From Glossina fuscipes (lineage: Eukaryota; Arthropoda; Insecta; Diptera; Glossinidae), in assembly GCF_014805625.2 (NCBI RefSeq), contig NW_023998415.1, positions 654,407 to 718,406 of the forward strand: a stretch of DNA of 64,000 bases, read 5' to 3'. A model generated the notes under the pieces. It searched no databases, was not told where the DNA came from, and worked only from the letters and a program-made list of their open reading frames with translations. The translations under genes were made by a program, and so were the position numbers. Numbering within the stretch: position 1 is the first letter of the stretch; every line of letters begins with the position of its first letter. Shown here piece by piece: positions 13,201 through 24,555 of this stretch.

Positions 13201-16200
13201 TCCAATGTTTATTCAGTTACATCCAAATTACGTTGCACAAAACTACTTCAACTCATTAGAGGCTGCAGCACTTATCGCATGGAGTACACTTCTACAACTA
13301 CCGGCGTTTTCATGCAACTATTTTTATGAAAAGGTGATTACTTACATTATCTTTTTTTAATGGACTTGCCGCAGTCGCAAAAAATAGAGAGAAGAAGTAA
13401 AACTTGGCAAAATAAATATTCTGTGATTTATTCAGAACGAAACTTTAAAATTGGGTATGATGAGTTCACTTACATGCCTGCAATAGATACGGAATTGAGA
13501 AAACCTTGAGAGAACATGGAGAAAAGTTTTCCATACTTTCGTTTAAAATTTTCGAATCCCAAAAACCTATGACTCAGATGTCTTTCGGGACGATCGATTC
13601 GATCGGAAATATGGCTCCGATCACTTGTCCTCTGTTAATGATAACATTTTTATTCTCATCCATTTCCAATTTATTACATTTGCGTGAGAAAGTGCTAATC
13701 AATGAATAACAACAGAAATAATTTTGCCTTTCGTCAAGAACGCAATTGAAAACTTTCCTCTAAAAACACTACTTGTCTACGCAAAAATTCTATTGTGCAA
13801 AAGGAATGGATAATAAAGACATACAATTATATACCAATTTTTATAGTACACTTTATACCCTCAAAAAACTTGCGGTAAATGCATATACTAAGTTTTTTCG
13901 GATGTATGCTACACCGAGGAAGAACTAAAATTGAACCAAGTTTTTTCATTGTACTGAGCGGTTCAGAATCACTTTCTAAAAATCACTTTTTGAGTTGATA
14001 TAAGCTTGTCTACCTACCTGTCAGTTTTGCATTCTTAGGTTCAAATTGCGGTTCGCAAATTTCTAACATATTTTGTTGAACTTTTCGACCACTCCCCACG
14101 TAAAGTATTATTTCGTAAATTCGTTACAAGAATGACTGAATTAAGCGATGCCGTACTGGGTATTCAATGATGGGCCTGTCTAATATAATATTTTTAATTG
14201 TTTTCCAAAAGTAGCATTTAATCTCCTTCAAGAAAATGACATTAAAAAGCCCACCAATTCTGAATACGGAAATTCAAAACGGCTGAAATTTAGTATAAAT
14301 GCAGCGTCAACTGTTCAGTCGCAAAGTGTTGGCGTATCATTACAGTTAAATTTTTTGAATGTTTACAACACTCAGAAGGACTTAAGATAGAACCACATTT
14401 TATTGTACCGATCGATTAAGAACGATTTTCTGATTTAAGCCTGTCCGCTCATGTGTAGTCTCAACCTATAAATCAAACTCTTTAAGATATATCGATGGAA
14501 ATCTGAAAATGTAATAAACTGAATTACTTTGGCTAATGAAAATGGATTGGGTCGGAGCACTTCTACAACCACTATGTCTTAAATCATGTCAATGCGTCGT
14601 AGAAGACAAATTATGTTAATACGTTGAAGACAGATAAATTCTTGCTTAAATATCGATTTAGTGATCTAAAAATATGTTAAATCATACAATAGAAATGGCG
14701 TTTCTCAACCCCGCGAACTGCGAATACGGATGAATGTGAATACGAATATGAATCAATGCATGAATTTCGATCTATAGAATGCGCAATATATTTTTGATAA
14801 TCGAACATGTTGACAAACTTAAGACAGGCATTGAGTTAGGTATGAAAAATAGGTCTGTACAATAAAGCCTTGCAATGAAATCGGAAGCAATAATCAAACA
14901 AAGCACTTTTTTTTTGATAATCTTCGGTGATAACAAAGTTTACATAATTTGTTTTCACTAACAGTATATAAGCATTTTATAGATATATGTGTAAGAAAAG
15001 AAAACAAAGGCTAGAAAAAAACAAATGCAACACAATAAGAAAAACTAACAAACAAACAAGACATTGACACCAGGGGCTGTTGTCTGCGGCGTTGTTGCAG
15101 TTGTAGTTATTATTGTTGTAGTTGTTTTAGTATTTGTATTTATCCATTTCACCTTGATCGTTGTGAAAATGCATTTCCGTTGTGTTGTGTTGTGTTGTGT
15201 TGTGAAATTGAAAAAGAAGAAAACAATAGGAAAATATATTTTCATATATATATATATATAGATATAAAGAATAATAAAAACAACAACGACAATAGGACAA
15301 CAATAAGTAATGAGTTGCAAAGTAATGATGCTGGCACAAACACAAATGCAAACACGCGATCATACAAACACACACAGAAGAAGCTTTATCAACATATATT
15401 TAATACAATATTTATTACTTGCCTTTCGTTAAACGAATGCAGTGACATGAATGCCACATTGTAATGTGTACTTTTGTTGTTCCACCAGATAGTATGGTAA
15501 ATGTCATCACGGGGAAACACTATTAAGCACATGTGAATACATAAATGTATGTACACGAATATTATGTACATCTATACATGCTTGCGTATGTGCTAATGAA
15601 TATGTGCGTAAATAGTAAACCAACCTATAATATTATTGTGCATTAGACCACTACTACACTGCGTCTGATGTAGTGTGTATGTGCCTATGTGTATGATGTA
15701 TTTGTATAGATAAGAATAACCGTCTATTTATTTCATTCGTAGATACATATATTAACAATTGTCCGGAATTTTTTGTTTAGATTTTTATTTTTCTTCATAA
15801 TTTACTTTCCGGCAAGCAGAAGCATTGCAAATGCATTTCAGTTTGTAAGAGATAGTGTTTTAGCCTCTCTCTCTCTCTCTGTCTTTTAAAAAGCATTATA
15901 TTGAAAACAATAGTCATACCATACTTAAAAACTGCCGAAAAGATGCCTACAGTATGCAGTTACAGTTAAAGATGCAGACAGATTTTAGCTACGTCGTTCG
16001 CCTATTGTTTGCAAGAGACCGTTGTTTACATTTGAAGGTATGATTATTATTAATTGCAAGTCAATTGGAATTTTATTGATTTTAGAAAGTCATAAATTCT
16101 CACTACACACGAACAGATGCAGAAATAAACACAATCATCTATCCAGCGACGACTAATATATAACAATAATGATGGCAATGCTACATCCAACGGGTTTCGC

Positions 16201-17082
16201 TTACTCTCTCCCTCTGTCGCTATCGTTCTCTACATTATGAAATTGCGAAAACGCTGGGTATATTTGGTTTATATAGTAACGATGGTATATACACCGGAAG
16301 CGCTTTGCCTTCGAAGGCAGTTGGCCAACGTACATATATATATATATATATATATGCAAGCATTAAGCTATCGTTTTCTTCCGTACATCGGTACTAAATT
16401 ATTTTATATTGATTTCACGATTTTAAGCTTAACATTTTTTCAAATTTTTTTTTTCTTCATTTTGATGTCAATACAATGTCTCCGCATTTTATCAAACCAG
16501 CTGTTGCTGTTCGAAATACTTGAATTGTTTAATATAAAACATCAGGCTAACATATATGACTTTTTCTATTTTTCTTAAACTTCCGCTTTGCTTCTTAACG
16601 GGCGAATTTTTTTTTTGACTTGTAGACAAGCCGTCTAGCAATTTTTATTTTTTTTTTTTTTCTAATCACAGCCAATTAAAAAGAAGAGCTTAAAATTTAC
16701 TCCATCTTTTTTAATTCATTGGTGACACTAAGAAGTTATACCTTAGAGATAGGATAACCATTTGATCAGCATACCTCGATCTATCCGTCTGGGTTATGGG
16801 TGTATTTGACATGGATTACAAAAGATAGACTTAAAGCGCTTAGAAATGCTTCTCATTGAATTTGCGACTACCTTCAAACGATTAAAAAATATTGACTCTC
16901 ACGGCATAGATAGAGTTTAGTGTGTTCAAACAATCGTATATATGAACATGAACAGAATGAATGAAATCACTATGCAACTTATATTTTTTTCTAGAAAGCT
17001 CTCTTAATAAAGTATATCTTTTTAGTCCTAGTTGGGATATACAAAATGATAAAAATGAATAGGAATTACATAAGAACTGTCG
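10241..17082. other. Gene desert
   Basis: No supported gene. R2 ends are visible at 12118-12160 and 13.8-14.5 kb. A minus-strand exon-like segment at 12609-12704 is reported as a finding. 15180-15260 is a TGTTG/AT simple-sequence patch. Confidence 0.4.
13840..14205 (+). repeat. R2 copy, degraded
   Basis: Contains ATACCCTC near the start, TGAACTTTTCGACCACTCCC and the characteristic R2 end GGGTATTCAATGATGGGCCT followed by TATAATATTTTTAATTGTT at about 14160-14205. A further R2 head fragment (CAACACTCAGAAGGACTTAA) lies at 14365-14500. Confidence 0.5.
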
Positions 17083-17256
17083 CTCTGTAGACAAGCGATC
17101 TCGGCTCACAGCGCAATGCTTTTGGGTTCAAATCTCAAGTTCGGTAGAGTTTTCAATAAAGTCGATAGCCTTAGATGCTATTGTCGTAAGACTTTAACTC
17201 AATTCTCTGGCTAAACTAATTATAATAATAATAATAAATAACAATAAGTACAAACA
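17083..17256 (+). mobile_element. Older tRNA-derived SINE copy, same family
   Basis: Shares with the copy at 49557-49731 the B box and following body (GGGTTCAAATCTCAAGTTCG at 17124, CGGTAGAGTTTT, GATAGCC.TAGATGCTA, AAGACTTTA, TTCTCTGGCTAAA) and ends in (TAA)n at 17222-17240. The A-box half has drifted and no flanking duplication is evident, so it is the older insertion. Confidence 0.75.
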
Positions 17257-17369
17257 CATTATAGTGGACTACGGCCTACTATCAAATATCCTACATTACC
17301 CTACATTTATTCATAGACTGGTCATACAAAATAAGACGTTATATGCGAAGTGGTCTAAAAAGTGGACCG

Positions 17370-17560
17370 ATTCGAACTATTTTTAAGAAAAAAAAAAATG
17401 GACAGACAGACATACGAGCTTAAATTGATTCAGAAAGTGATGCCTAATCGAACGGTATGATAAAATAGATGAGTCTATTCCAACGCCTTTTAGGTATTGC
17501 ATACATCTGCATGAATTTAATACACTTACCTTGAGATCTTACCTTCAGTCACAAGTGGTG
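17370..17560 (-). repeat. R2 fragment
   Basis: GGACAGACAGACATACGAGC at 17400 with CTATTCCAACGCCTTTTAGG and AAGTGGTGTAGAGTATAAT nearby. This is the reversed head of R2. It lies about 115 bases after the older SINE. Confidence 0.45.
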
Positions 17561-18017
17561 TAGAGTATAATAAATAAAATTTGGATCTTGAAAAGTAGAA
17601 ATTATCGGTTTTCTACTAATTTTCTACAATTTGCTTTGTCTTGGTGCGAGAATGTTTCACTTCTTCAAGAATTTAAGGAGTAAATAGGTAATACGCCGAC
17701 ATAGTGCTGTAGACTCCAGGTAAAAACACATAATTTAATTGTGGCAATAATGATATTATTACGTAGAGAATGCCTATTTGCGACTTTACGCATTTATCCA
17801 AATGTTTCCTAGATTAGTTTCATACCACCATAGCATAAAGTTTATCTACAATTTTCATCGAGGAATTACCTACAAGAGCCTATATTTAACAATATTTCAA
17901 CGCATTTTTTCTCCTTCTATTTTTGAATATCATGAAGTATTTGCTTTTAGCAAGTACTTTCCTTATATGGTTTTTGAAACTACACCAATCGCCAATACGA
18001 GATTTTATTCTGAGATT

Positions 18018-18710
18018 TTTATACCCATAACCGAAGGATGAGGCGTATATTCACTTTGTTAAAACGTTTGCAACGCCCAGAAGGAAACATCAGAGACCCC
18101 ACAAACTGTAAATATTCTTGATCAGCATCAAATTATGAATCGATTATGAATCGAGTATGTCCGTCTGATCGCTTGTGTAACGTCTGTTGTAAACATTGTT
18201 CTAGCCGCAGATATCAAGTTATCCACTTCAAATCGGAAGTTCTTGCACTTAGGTTGGTACCGAAAATGATCCAAAGCGGTCGAAGAACATGCCTATAGTA
18301 GTATGTAAAGTGAGAACACATCTGTTTTTCAAAAGGAATAAAAAATTGGTTTTTCGCTCATTACTCATAAACTGTAGCATATAAATGCATAAAATTTCGG
18401 ACGTATATTTTATGGGCAATGCTACAGTACCTGTACAAAAATGCGAAAAAGTGATTACATCTGTTCAATATTATAGTGTATCAAAATTTAATTATTTTTC
18501 AATACCATCACAAAGTGCAGAAGCAAGCTTCAAAAACCCTATAAAGGATATAAATTTGTAACCGGTTTCAAATTCGGAATGCACCTGAACATGCCTCATC
18601 CGCTCATCTGTTCGTCTCCGCAACTGCGCAATATCTGTAGTAAAACATTCTCCCACATCCACAAAAACAAAGATATCGCTTACAAAATTTTCAGAGAAGT
18701 TTAAAAATGG
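18018..18710 (+). repeat. Dispersed repeat family R1, long copy
   Basis: Begins TATACCCATAACCGAAGGAT and continues with CGCCCAGAAGGAAACATCAG, a GTCCGTCTGATCG tract, GTAAACATTGTTCTAGCCGC and TGGGCAATGCTACAGTACCT. The same order is found at 51155-51780 (plus) and, inverted, at 23870-24555. It has no coding capacity. I do not recognise the family. Confidence 0.75.
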
Positions 18711-19329
18711 ATCAAATGGATCAAAAGAACTCGCCTACGAGACCCGCATGTCTACACAACTAAAACTGAGAACACCTTGTTTATTGAAATTTGCGTGAAT
18801 TGCTGCTAATTTTTCCGGCAAATGGCAACTGCATAAAGCCTCTTCATTTCAAATCGTCGTCCGGTGAAGCGTCCAAAATTTTCTTTGGTTTTATTACTCC
18901 CTCAACATTTTGGGAGATTTGGTTTTTTTCTTTTTTAGGACTGGGTAGTTTTCACGCATGATTCTATACAGAACGTTCCATACACTTATTGGACCGCTTA
19001 CCGAGCAATTATATATATTAGATAACTGGTAACTGATGCCAAGTACTTCCTTAATATATATTGCTAAAAAAAATTACCACAGATAAAAAAAATAAAAATA
19101 AAACAAAATTAAAACAACAGTTTGCTGCAATTACAACATCGTTAGGCAATTAAAAAAAAACTACAAAATATATAACAGATAAAATTTGCATAATAGATAC
19201 AACGTAAGTTTTTCGTTTTCATTTTACTTGAATGAAATAAATTGTTTTGCTTATACTTAGAATAAAAAAAAGAGTGAACAAAAAAAAATAATAATAATAC
19301 ATTGGACAATTTTCTCTAAAGTAATTATA

Positions 19330-20315
19330 CCCTATACGACTTGTGTTATAGCGGATATTAAATTTTCCAAAAATTTATGTAACACCGTCCCTTTTATTAT
19401 ACGTATCGATTATCAAGAACCATTTCCTTAACAAGCTTGAGTTTACTTGTCTTTTTGTCTGACGTTTTTTTTTATGTGTTTTTGTTTTGAATCACCAACT
19501 AAGGCTCATTTTCTAAGATATTTTGATGAAATTTTATACATTGGCGTTCTTTAGCCCAAGGACGACACTTTATTAAAAAGGGATTGTATCGGACCATCAT
19601 TTCGATCACTCCCCATACAAAACTACCTACTCTGCAAAGTCGCTATATGAAAAAACATTGAATAATGATTTTGAGACATTTTTTTTTTTTGCAAATTGGT
19701 GTGGAAAGTTTAGATCGGATAGGACAATTTGTCGAACCCCTTTCATATAACTTCTCCTACGAAAATTTTATATGGTGAATAGGTCCAGTTTTCAAAATTT
19801 CGCGATGAGAATTGTTCCGTAATAGTAATTTTACGCAGGAATTAACCTTACCGGATTTAGGCCATGCTAATCTACGTTTTAGATAACATCTCAACACAAA
19901 TAAGCCGTTATATGGTATAACAATAATTTCATATAAAGCTTAACTGTATCAAATTATCATCAAGTACATCTACTTTCAGAATATCGCTGTACATATAAGT
20001 CTTATGAAAATTCAGCATATATATGGCGGCAAAATCTTATATATATATATATATACAAATATTTATGACAAAAAAACAGCGAATAACAAAAAGATTTTTG
20101 AGAAATAAATGAAGTTTACTGAATTTTGGTCGCGTCAGTTGACATTTCAGTTATAGTCCAATTGAAGGGCTTTCATAAAAAGTATGCTCCTACAGGAGAA
20201 CGAGATATAATTTTTAATGTATTATCATGAAGGTGAATGAATAATTGTACAAGACGAAGCGGCTTAGGGTATATAACGACAGTCTTGCCCGACTATAATA
20301 TTTTTACTTGTCTTG
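19330..20315 (+). repeat. R2 copy, probably near full length
   Basis: Starts ATACCCTATACGACTTGTGT. Continues with GATATTTTGATGAAATTTTA, AGCCCAAGGACGACACTTTA, GATCACTCCCCATACAAAAC, CCTTTCATATAACTTCTCCT, CCTTACCGGATTTAGGCCAT and ends TTGCCCGACTATAATATTTT with TACTTGT at about 20305-20312. At roughly 985 bases it is the longest R2 copy here. No open frame spans it, so it is a non-autonomous element or a relic. Confidence 0.65.
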
Positions 20316-23300
20316 TTCACTTTTATTCGATATCATATGTTTTGCGAGAATAAAACGATGAGAGTTCTGTACAAGTTAGTTTTGTCGAATTCTTTTTCAG
20401 AATTCTCTATAGATCACGACAAAGGCTCGACTGTGTAAAATTTCCTAAAACTTAACTGTACTACTTAATTTTTTAAAATCTGGATTGGCTATATATTGCC
20501 TATGGAGAACGGAAATTATCTATGAATTATAACAATTTTTTAGCAAATTACGGAGCGCTTTTCACTCTCAGCTATATTGTGTCTTTTGCGAATGAGGTGC
20601 ATAGTAAGAAATGGGTTTTGATTCGGAAATTACTTTCGTACAGCAAAATATTGCTAGATTCACTAATTATTAGTAAGCACCAGAGTTGAAAATGTTATAA
20701 GCGACCGGATAAGTTTACTAACGGAAGTAGAGAACGGAATCTTTCTTTCATTTTGCCTGAATTAAATCTCAAAAGAATAAACCCTCTTTTAGTGTAACGT
20801 CGACCGTAGCAAGAAAAAAAAATATATATGCAAAAATATTATATTACATTTCCGCTATAATCGCGGAGATCAAGCAAACAATAACGTGTATAAAGCCAAG
20901 CAGGCAATTCAATTAATTTTAGGAGTTTTATAAGCATAGAGTGCATTTGAACCCATAAGTTTCTGTCGTAACAGCAATCTCTTTTTTATTGCTCTTGCTC
21001 TTTATCTCCTTGCCTCTCTCTCTCTCTCTCTCTTTCACTCTTTCTCTTTTTATTTTTCTCTCTCTCTCCATTGCTCCCTCTTTGTAAAAAACATTGTGTT
21101 GTTATTGCAACACTTGCTGTGCTTGACTGACTTTAAATACACACTAGATATGAATGCATTGGTCATTGTGTTTGGCGTATATATGCGCGAGAGTTTTAAA
21201 AAAAGAGAAGTTTATTTATTTTTAACTGCAACTCGTGCATTCAACCAGACACCATTCAACACATAAATGCTATAAACATTGCTCTTATTGTTTGTTATTT
21301 ATTGTATGTTTTTATTTGTGCATTGAAGTAGACTGTTTGATGTATAGTTTTTAGCATATGTGCAACGTATTTTACATACCTTTGTAAGTTCGTCATGGTT
21401 TCCACTGTTGTTCTCTTTGATTTTGTAGCAAGTTAATTGTTAAAGTGTTGTTGTTTATAACGTTATTTTATGATTACTAATTTTGAACAATCAACTAGTC
21501 AGCCAAACATTTAGCGAATTAGTTAACGAACTAACACAGTCAGCCGAGCCAAATGAGCAAAACGTTTCAGTATTTGTCACCGTAACCGTAACATGCAAGC
21601 TATCCGAATAGTGTTACTTTTTTTAAAAAAAGAGTACAAACGCAAGCGTGAACGTCTATAGTAAATTTTGGTTAAATCACGAAAAACTTTTAAAAAGTTT
21701 TAAAAATACTTATTATTACTTCAATAGCTATAAAGCAATAAAAATAAAGTTTTTCACATCAAAATTTTTCACAGTATGTTTTTTCTCCCAAAAAAATTCG
21801 ACCGAACTTATGGAAATTATAAGTCCATCAGCTCCCATCTACGGTCATTATACTTTGCCCGATAAGCGGAAAGTTAAAGCAAAATTGGTTCTTAAAGTTC
21901 TTGTGCCAATGAGAGGAGAGGAAGCACTGCGGAGGGTATCGCCACCAACACGTTTGTTATGCGTGATGGATAGAAAGGATTGTATATCGCTGACAGATGC
22001 TTTTAATAGGAGAATGCAGTCATTTCCAATAATCGCAAAAAAAAAAAAAAAAGTTTTAAAAACACTTCAGTTTGACAACGTATTCTACTTATAATTTTTT
22101 GAATCAGCGCTATATACACAGAATGTTGTTGCTCAGAGGGCACAGTTTGTCAAAGAATAGTGTTTTTGGTGCCACGTTATTAGTTCATGCATTTACTGCG
22201 TTTAACTTGTCTTAATTACTATTGTAGTCCTGTTGGTAGTTTTAATCTTGTTATTCGGAAAACAGTCAGCTCTCTTATCGCGAAAAATAGTGAATATCGC
22301 GGATGCTATCGTGGCAAGGACAACAGCTGACAAATCTCTATAAATATTTGTTTAAACGCAAAACGAGCGTACGGCGACATGAGGTAGATAGTAGTCTCTT
22401 CGTATTCAAGTTTTGCCTTAAATGCAGTTAGTCTATAAAAGCGGGAAACTTTTTATGTGGTTTTGCCGTCCATGCATTCATGCAAAATTTCATTTCTTGA
22501 AGTAAAATTTCATTAAAGCAAAAAATGCCAAATATTGACAAAAATATTTTGAAAATATTTTTCGATTTGTTAACGTATTAACGTTTATTTTAAGCATTAT
22601 ACAAAAACTACGGCTTTTTTCTTAAAAATTTTCAAGTTGATAGAATTTTTTCGCTAAAGTCAAATGGATGGATGACAAAAGGGAATTTGGTAACAAGTAG
22701 GTGTAAAAATGTAATAAGTCTTGTAACCTTATCAGAGCAAATAAGGTTGAATTTTAATTCGGCTCATGCGGTTGTAGCGAGGGTTAAGGAAACTCTTTGC
22801 ATGGAGTGGTAATTAAAAAGTCATTTAATTGCTTAATGAATCTTCTATTAGTTTATGCTAAAATTATTCTCTTGCGTGTTGTTAACCCTTAATAATAATA
22901 AAGTTATAACTTATAGCTTATTTTCAGTTGCGTTAGCTCTTCTTCTCCTTCTCCTTCTCCTTCTCCTTTCTAAATCCAATACACACATAAATCGTAGATA
23001 ATATGGTGTACGGCAAGCGACGGAAGCAATGATTATGAAATATTGCTTAATGTTCAGTTATAAGCTTTAGCAACATTTTTATAGCAATGCGACATGCCAA
23101 GACAATTGCCACTATTGCCACGACAAGCATGACTTAAGTTATCACTAACGTGAAATTAGCCCAACGTACGAAGTGTACTGTTTGTCTTTGCTAAAAGTGC
23201 GGTATCTTTGAATCGGTTTATGTCCGTGCTGCTTTATATTTTATATTGAAATAATATGAAAAACAAACAAAATAATTTATCAAATTTGAAGAAAAATGAA

Positions 23301-23389
23301 AAACGAGAAATTTAAAATCTTGAAGCAAAAAAAGAATATTTATTGCTACCATTTACTATATAGTGTGCGTATATAGTTGAAGAAAAATG
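20316..23389. other. Non-coding interval with promoter-like patch
   Basis: CT-rich simple sequence at 20996-21070. A minus-strand leader/first-exon-like patch at 21380-21640 and an unrecognised plus-strand frame at 21810-22094 are described in the findings. No gene is assured. Confidence 0.4.
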
Positions 23390-23690
23390 AAGCTACAAAA
23401 AAAAGGTATATTATCGCCCAAATATTTCCAAGCAATTTGAAAATGGCTCAAACCGATCAAAGGACACATCTACGATGTAGCAAAAAGTTTTTTCGTTTCT
23501 TGCTCCTAAACTGCAATAGATACACGACATACGTTTTCACTTTTACTCTATAAGAATAGAAGAAAACAGTCATGCTTATCCAATATTATAGATAACGATG
23601 ATCGGTGTAAAAGATGCAGTCACAACCGAATTTGGGATCATATTCTCTAACATTATTCGATTATTATAATTATTTTTTCAATATTGCTTT
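23390..23690 (+). repeat. R1 fragment, central part
   Basis: Degraded match to the middle of R1 (GAAAATGGCTCAAACCGATC, then a stretch like the TTACTCATAAACTG.AG region and CAATATTATAG). Ends are unclear. Confidence 0.45.
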
Positions 23691-23869
23691 TCTTGCCCTT
23701 AAAATAAAATTAGCAACGATGCAGAGGCTAATTTTAAAAACAAAAAAGAAGTAAAGGAATAAAATTATTATGCTCTATAATATGGAGTAGGCGCAGTTGA
23801 TTTCTTCTATTTTAAAATTTAAAGCTTTTGTTCGTAGATGCATGCAGGCATTGTAGGCGTGTCCTTTTA

Positions 23870-24555
23870 AAAGCTTAGGTCAATTCTAAATTCTGTTACA
23901 AATTTGTGGGCGATATCATCATTTTCGATAGGGGGAGAGTGTTTACCATAAATGCTAAATCTGTCGCAAACAGACAGATGGATAGACGAATAGGCGGACA
24001 TGTTTATGAGCATTTACGATTTGAAACTGGCCGAGAATTCATATACTTTATTGGATTTTTGAAGCTTGTGTCTGCACGTTAGAAAGGTATTGAAAAAATA
24101 ATGAATAATATTGGGTAGGCGTGGTAAGTTTTTTGCATTTTTGCACAAAAATGCTACAGCATCGCCCATAGAATACGCCTTCCAATTTTTGTACATTCAT
24201 CTGCTATGAGTAATGAGCAAAAAAACAATTTTTTACTCCTTTTGAAAAACAGAGGTGTTCTCACCTTGCATAGACATGTTCTTCGACTGCTTTGGATAAT
24301 TTTCAGGACGAACCTGCGTGCAACAACTTCAATTTTCAAGTCGATAGCTTGATTTTTGCGGCTAGAACAATGTTTACAACAGACATTACACAGACGATCA
24401 GACGGACATACTAAAATCGATTCATAATCGATTAATAATTTTATGCTGATCAAGAATATTTATAGTTTGTGCGGTCTCTGATGTTTCCTTCTGGGCGATG
24501 CAAACGTTTTGACAACGTGAATTTACCCCTCGTCCTTCGGTAGTGGGTATAAAAA
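23870..24555 (-). repeat. Dispersed repeat family R1, long copy inverted to 18018-18710
   Basis: On the minus strand it reads TATACCCACTACCGAAGGAC, then CGCCCAGAAGGAAACATCAG, GTCCGTCTGATCGTCTGTG and GTAAACATTGTTCTAGCCGC. It is collinear with the copy at 18018-18710 and faces it, 5.2 kb apart. Confidence 0.75.

Noticed and set aside
13450..13490. Acceptor immediately followed by a donor on the minus strand (recursive-splice-like)
   Set aside because: Acceptor and donor are separated by four bases rather than the AG/GT junction of ratchet sites.
15045..15464. Several overlapping frames of 65-94 codons on both strands
   Set aside because: Simple-sequence DNA (TGTTG, AT and GTT repeats); no consistent coding signal.
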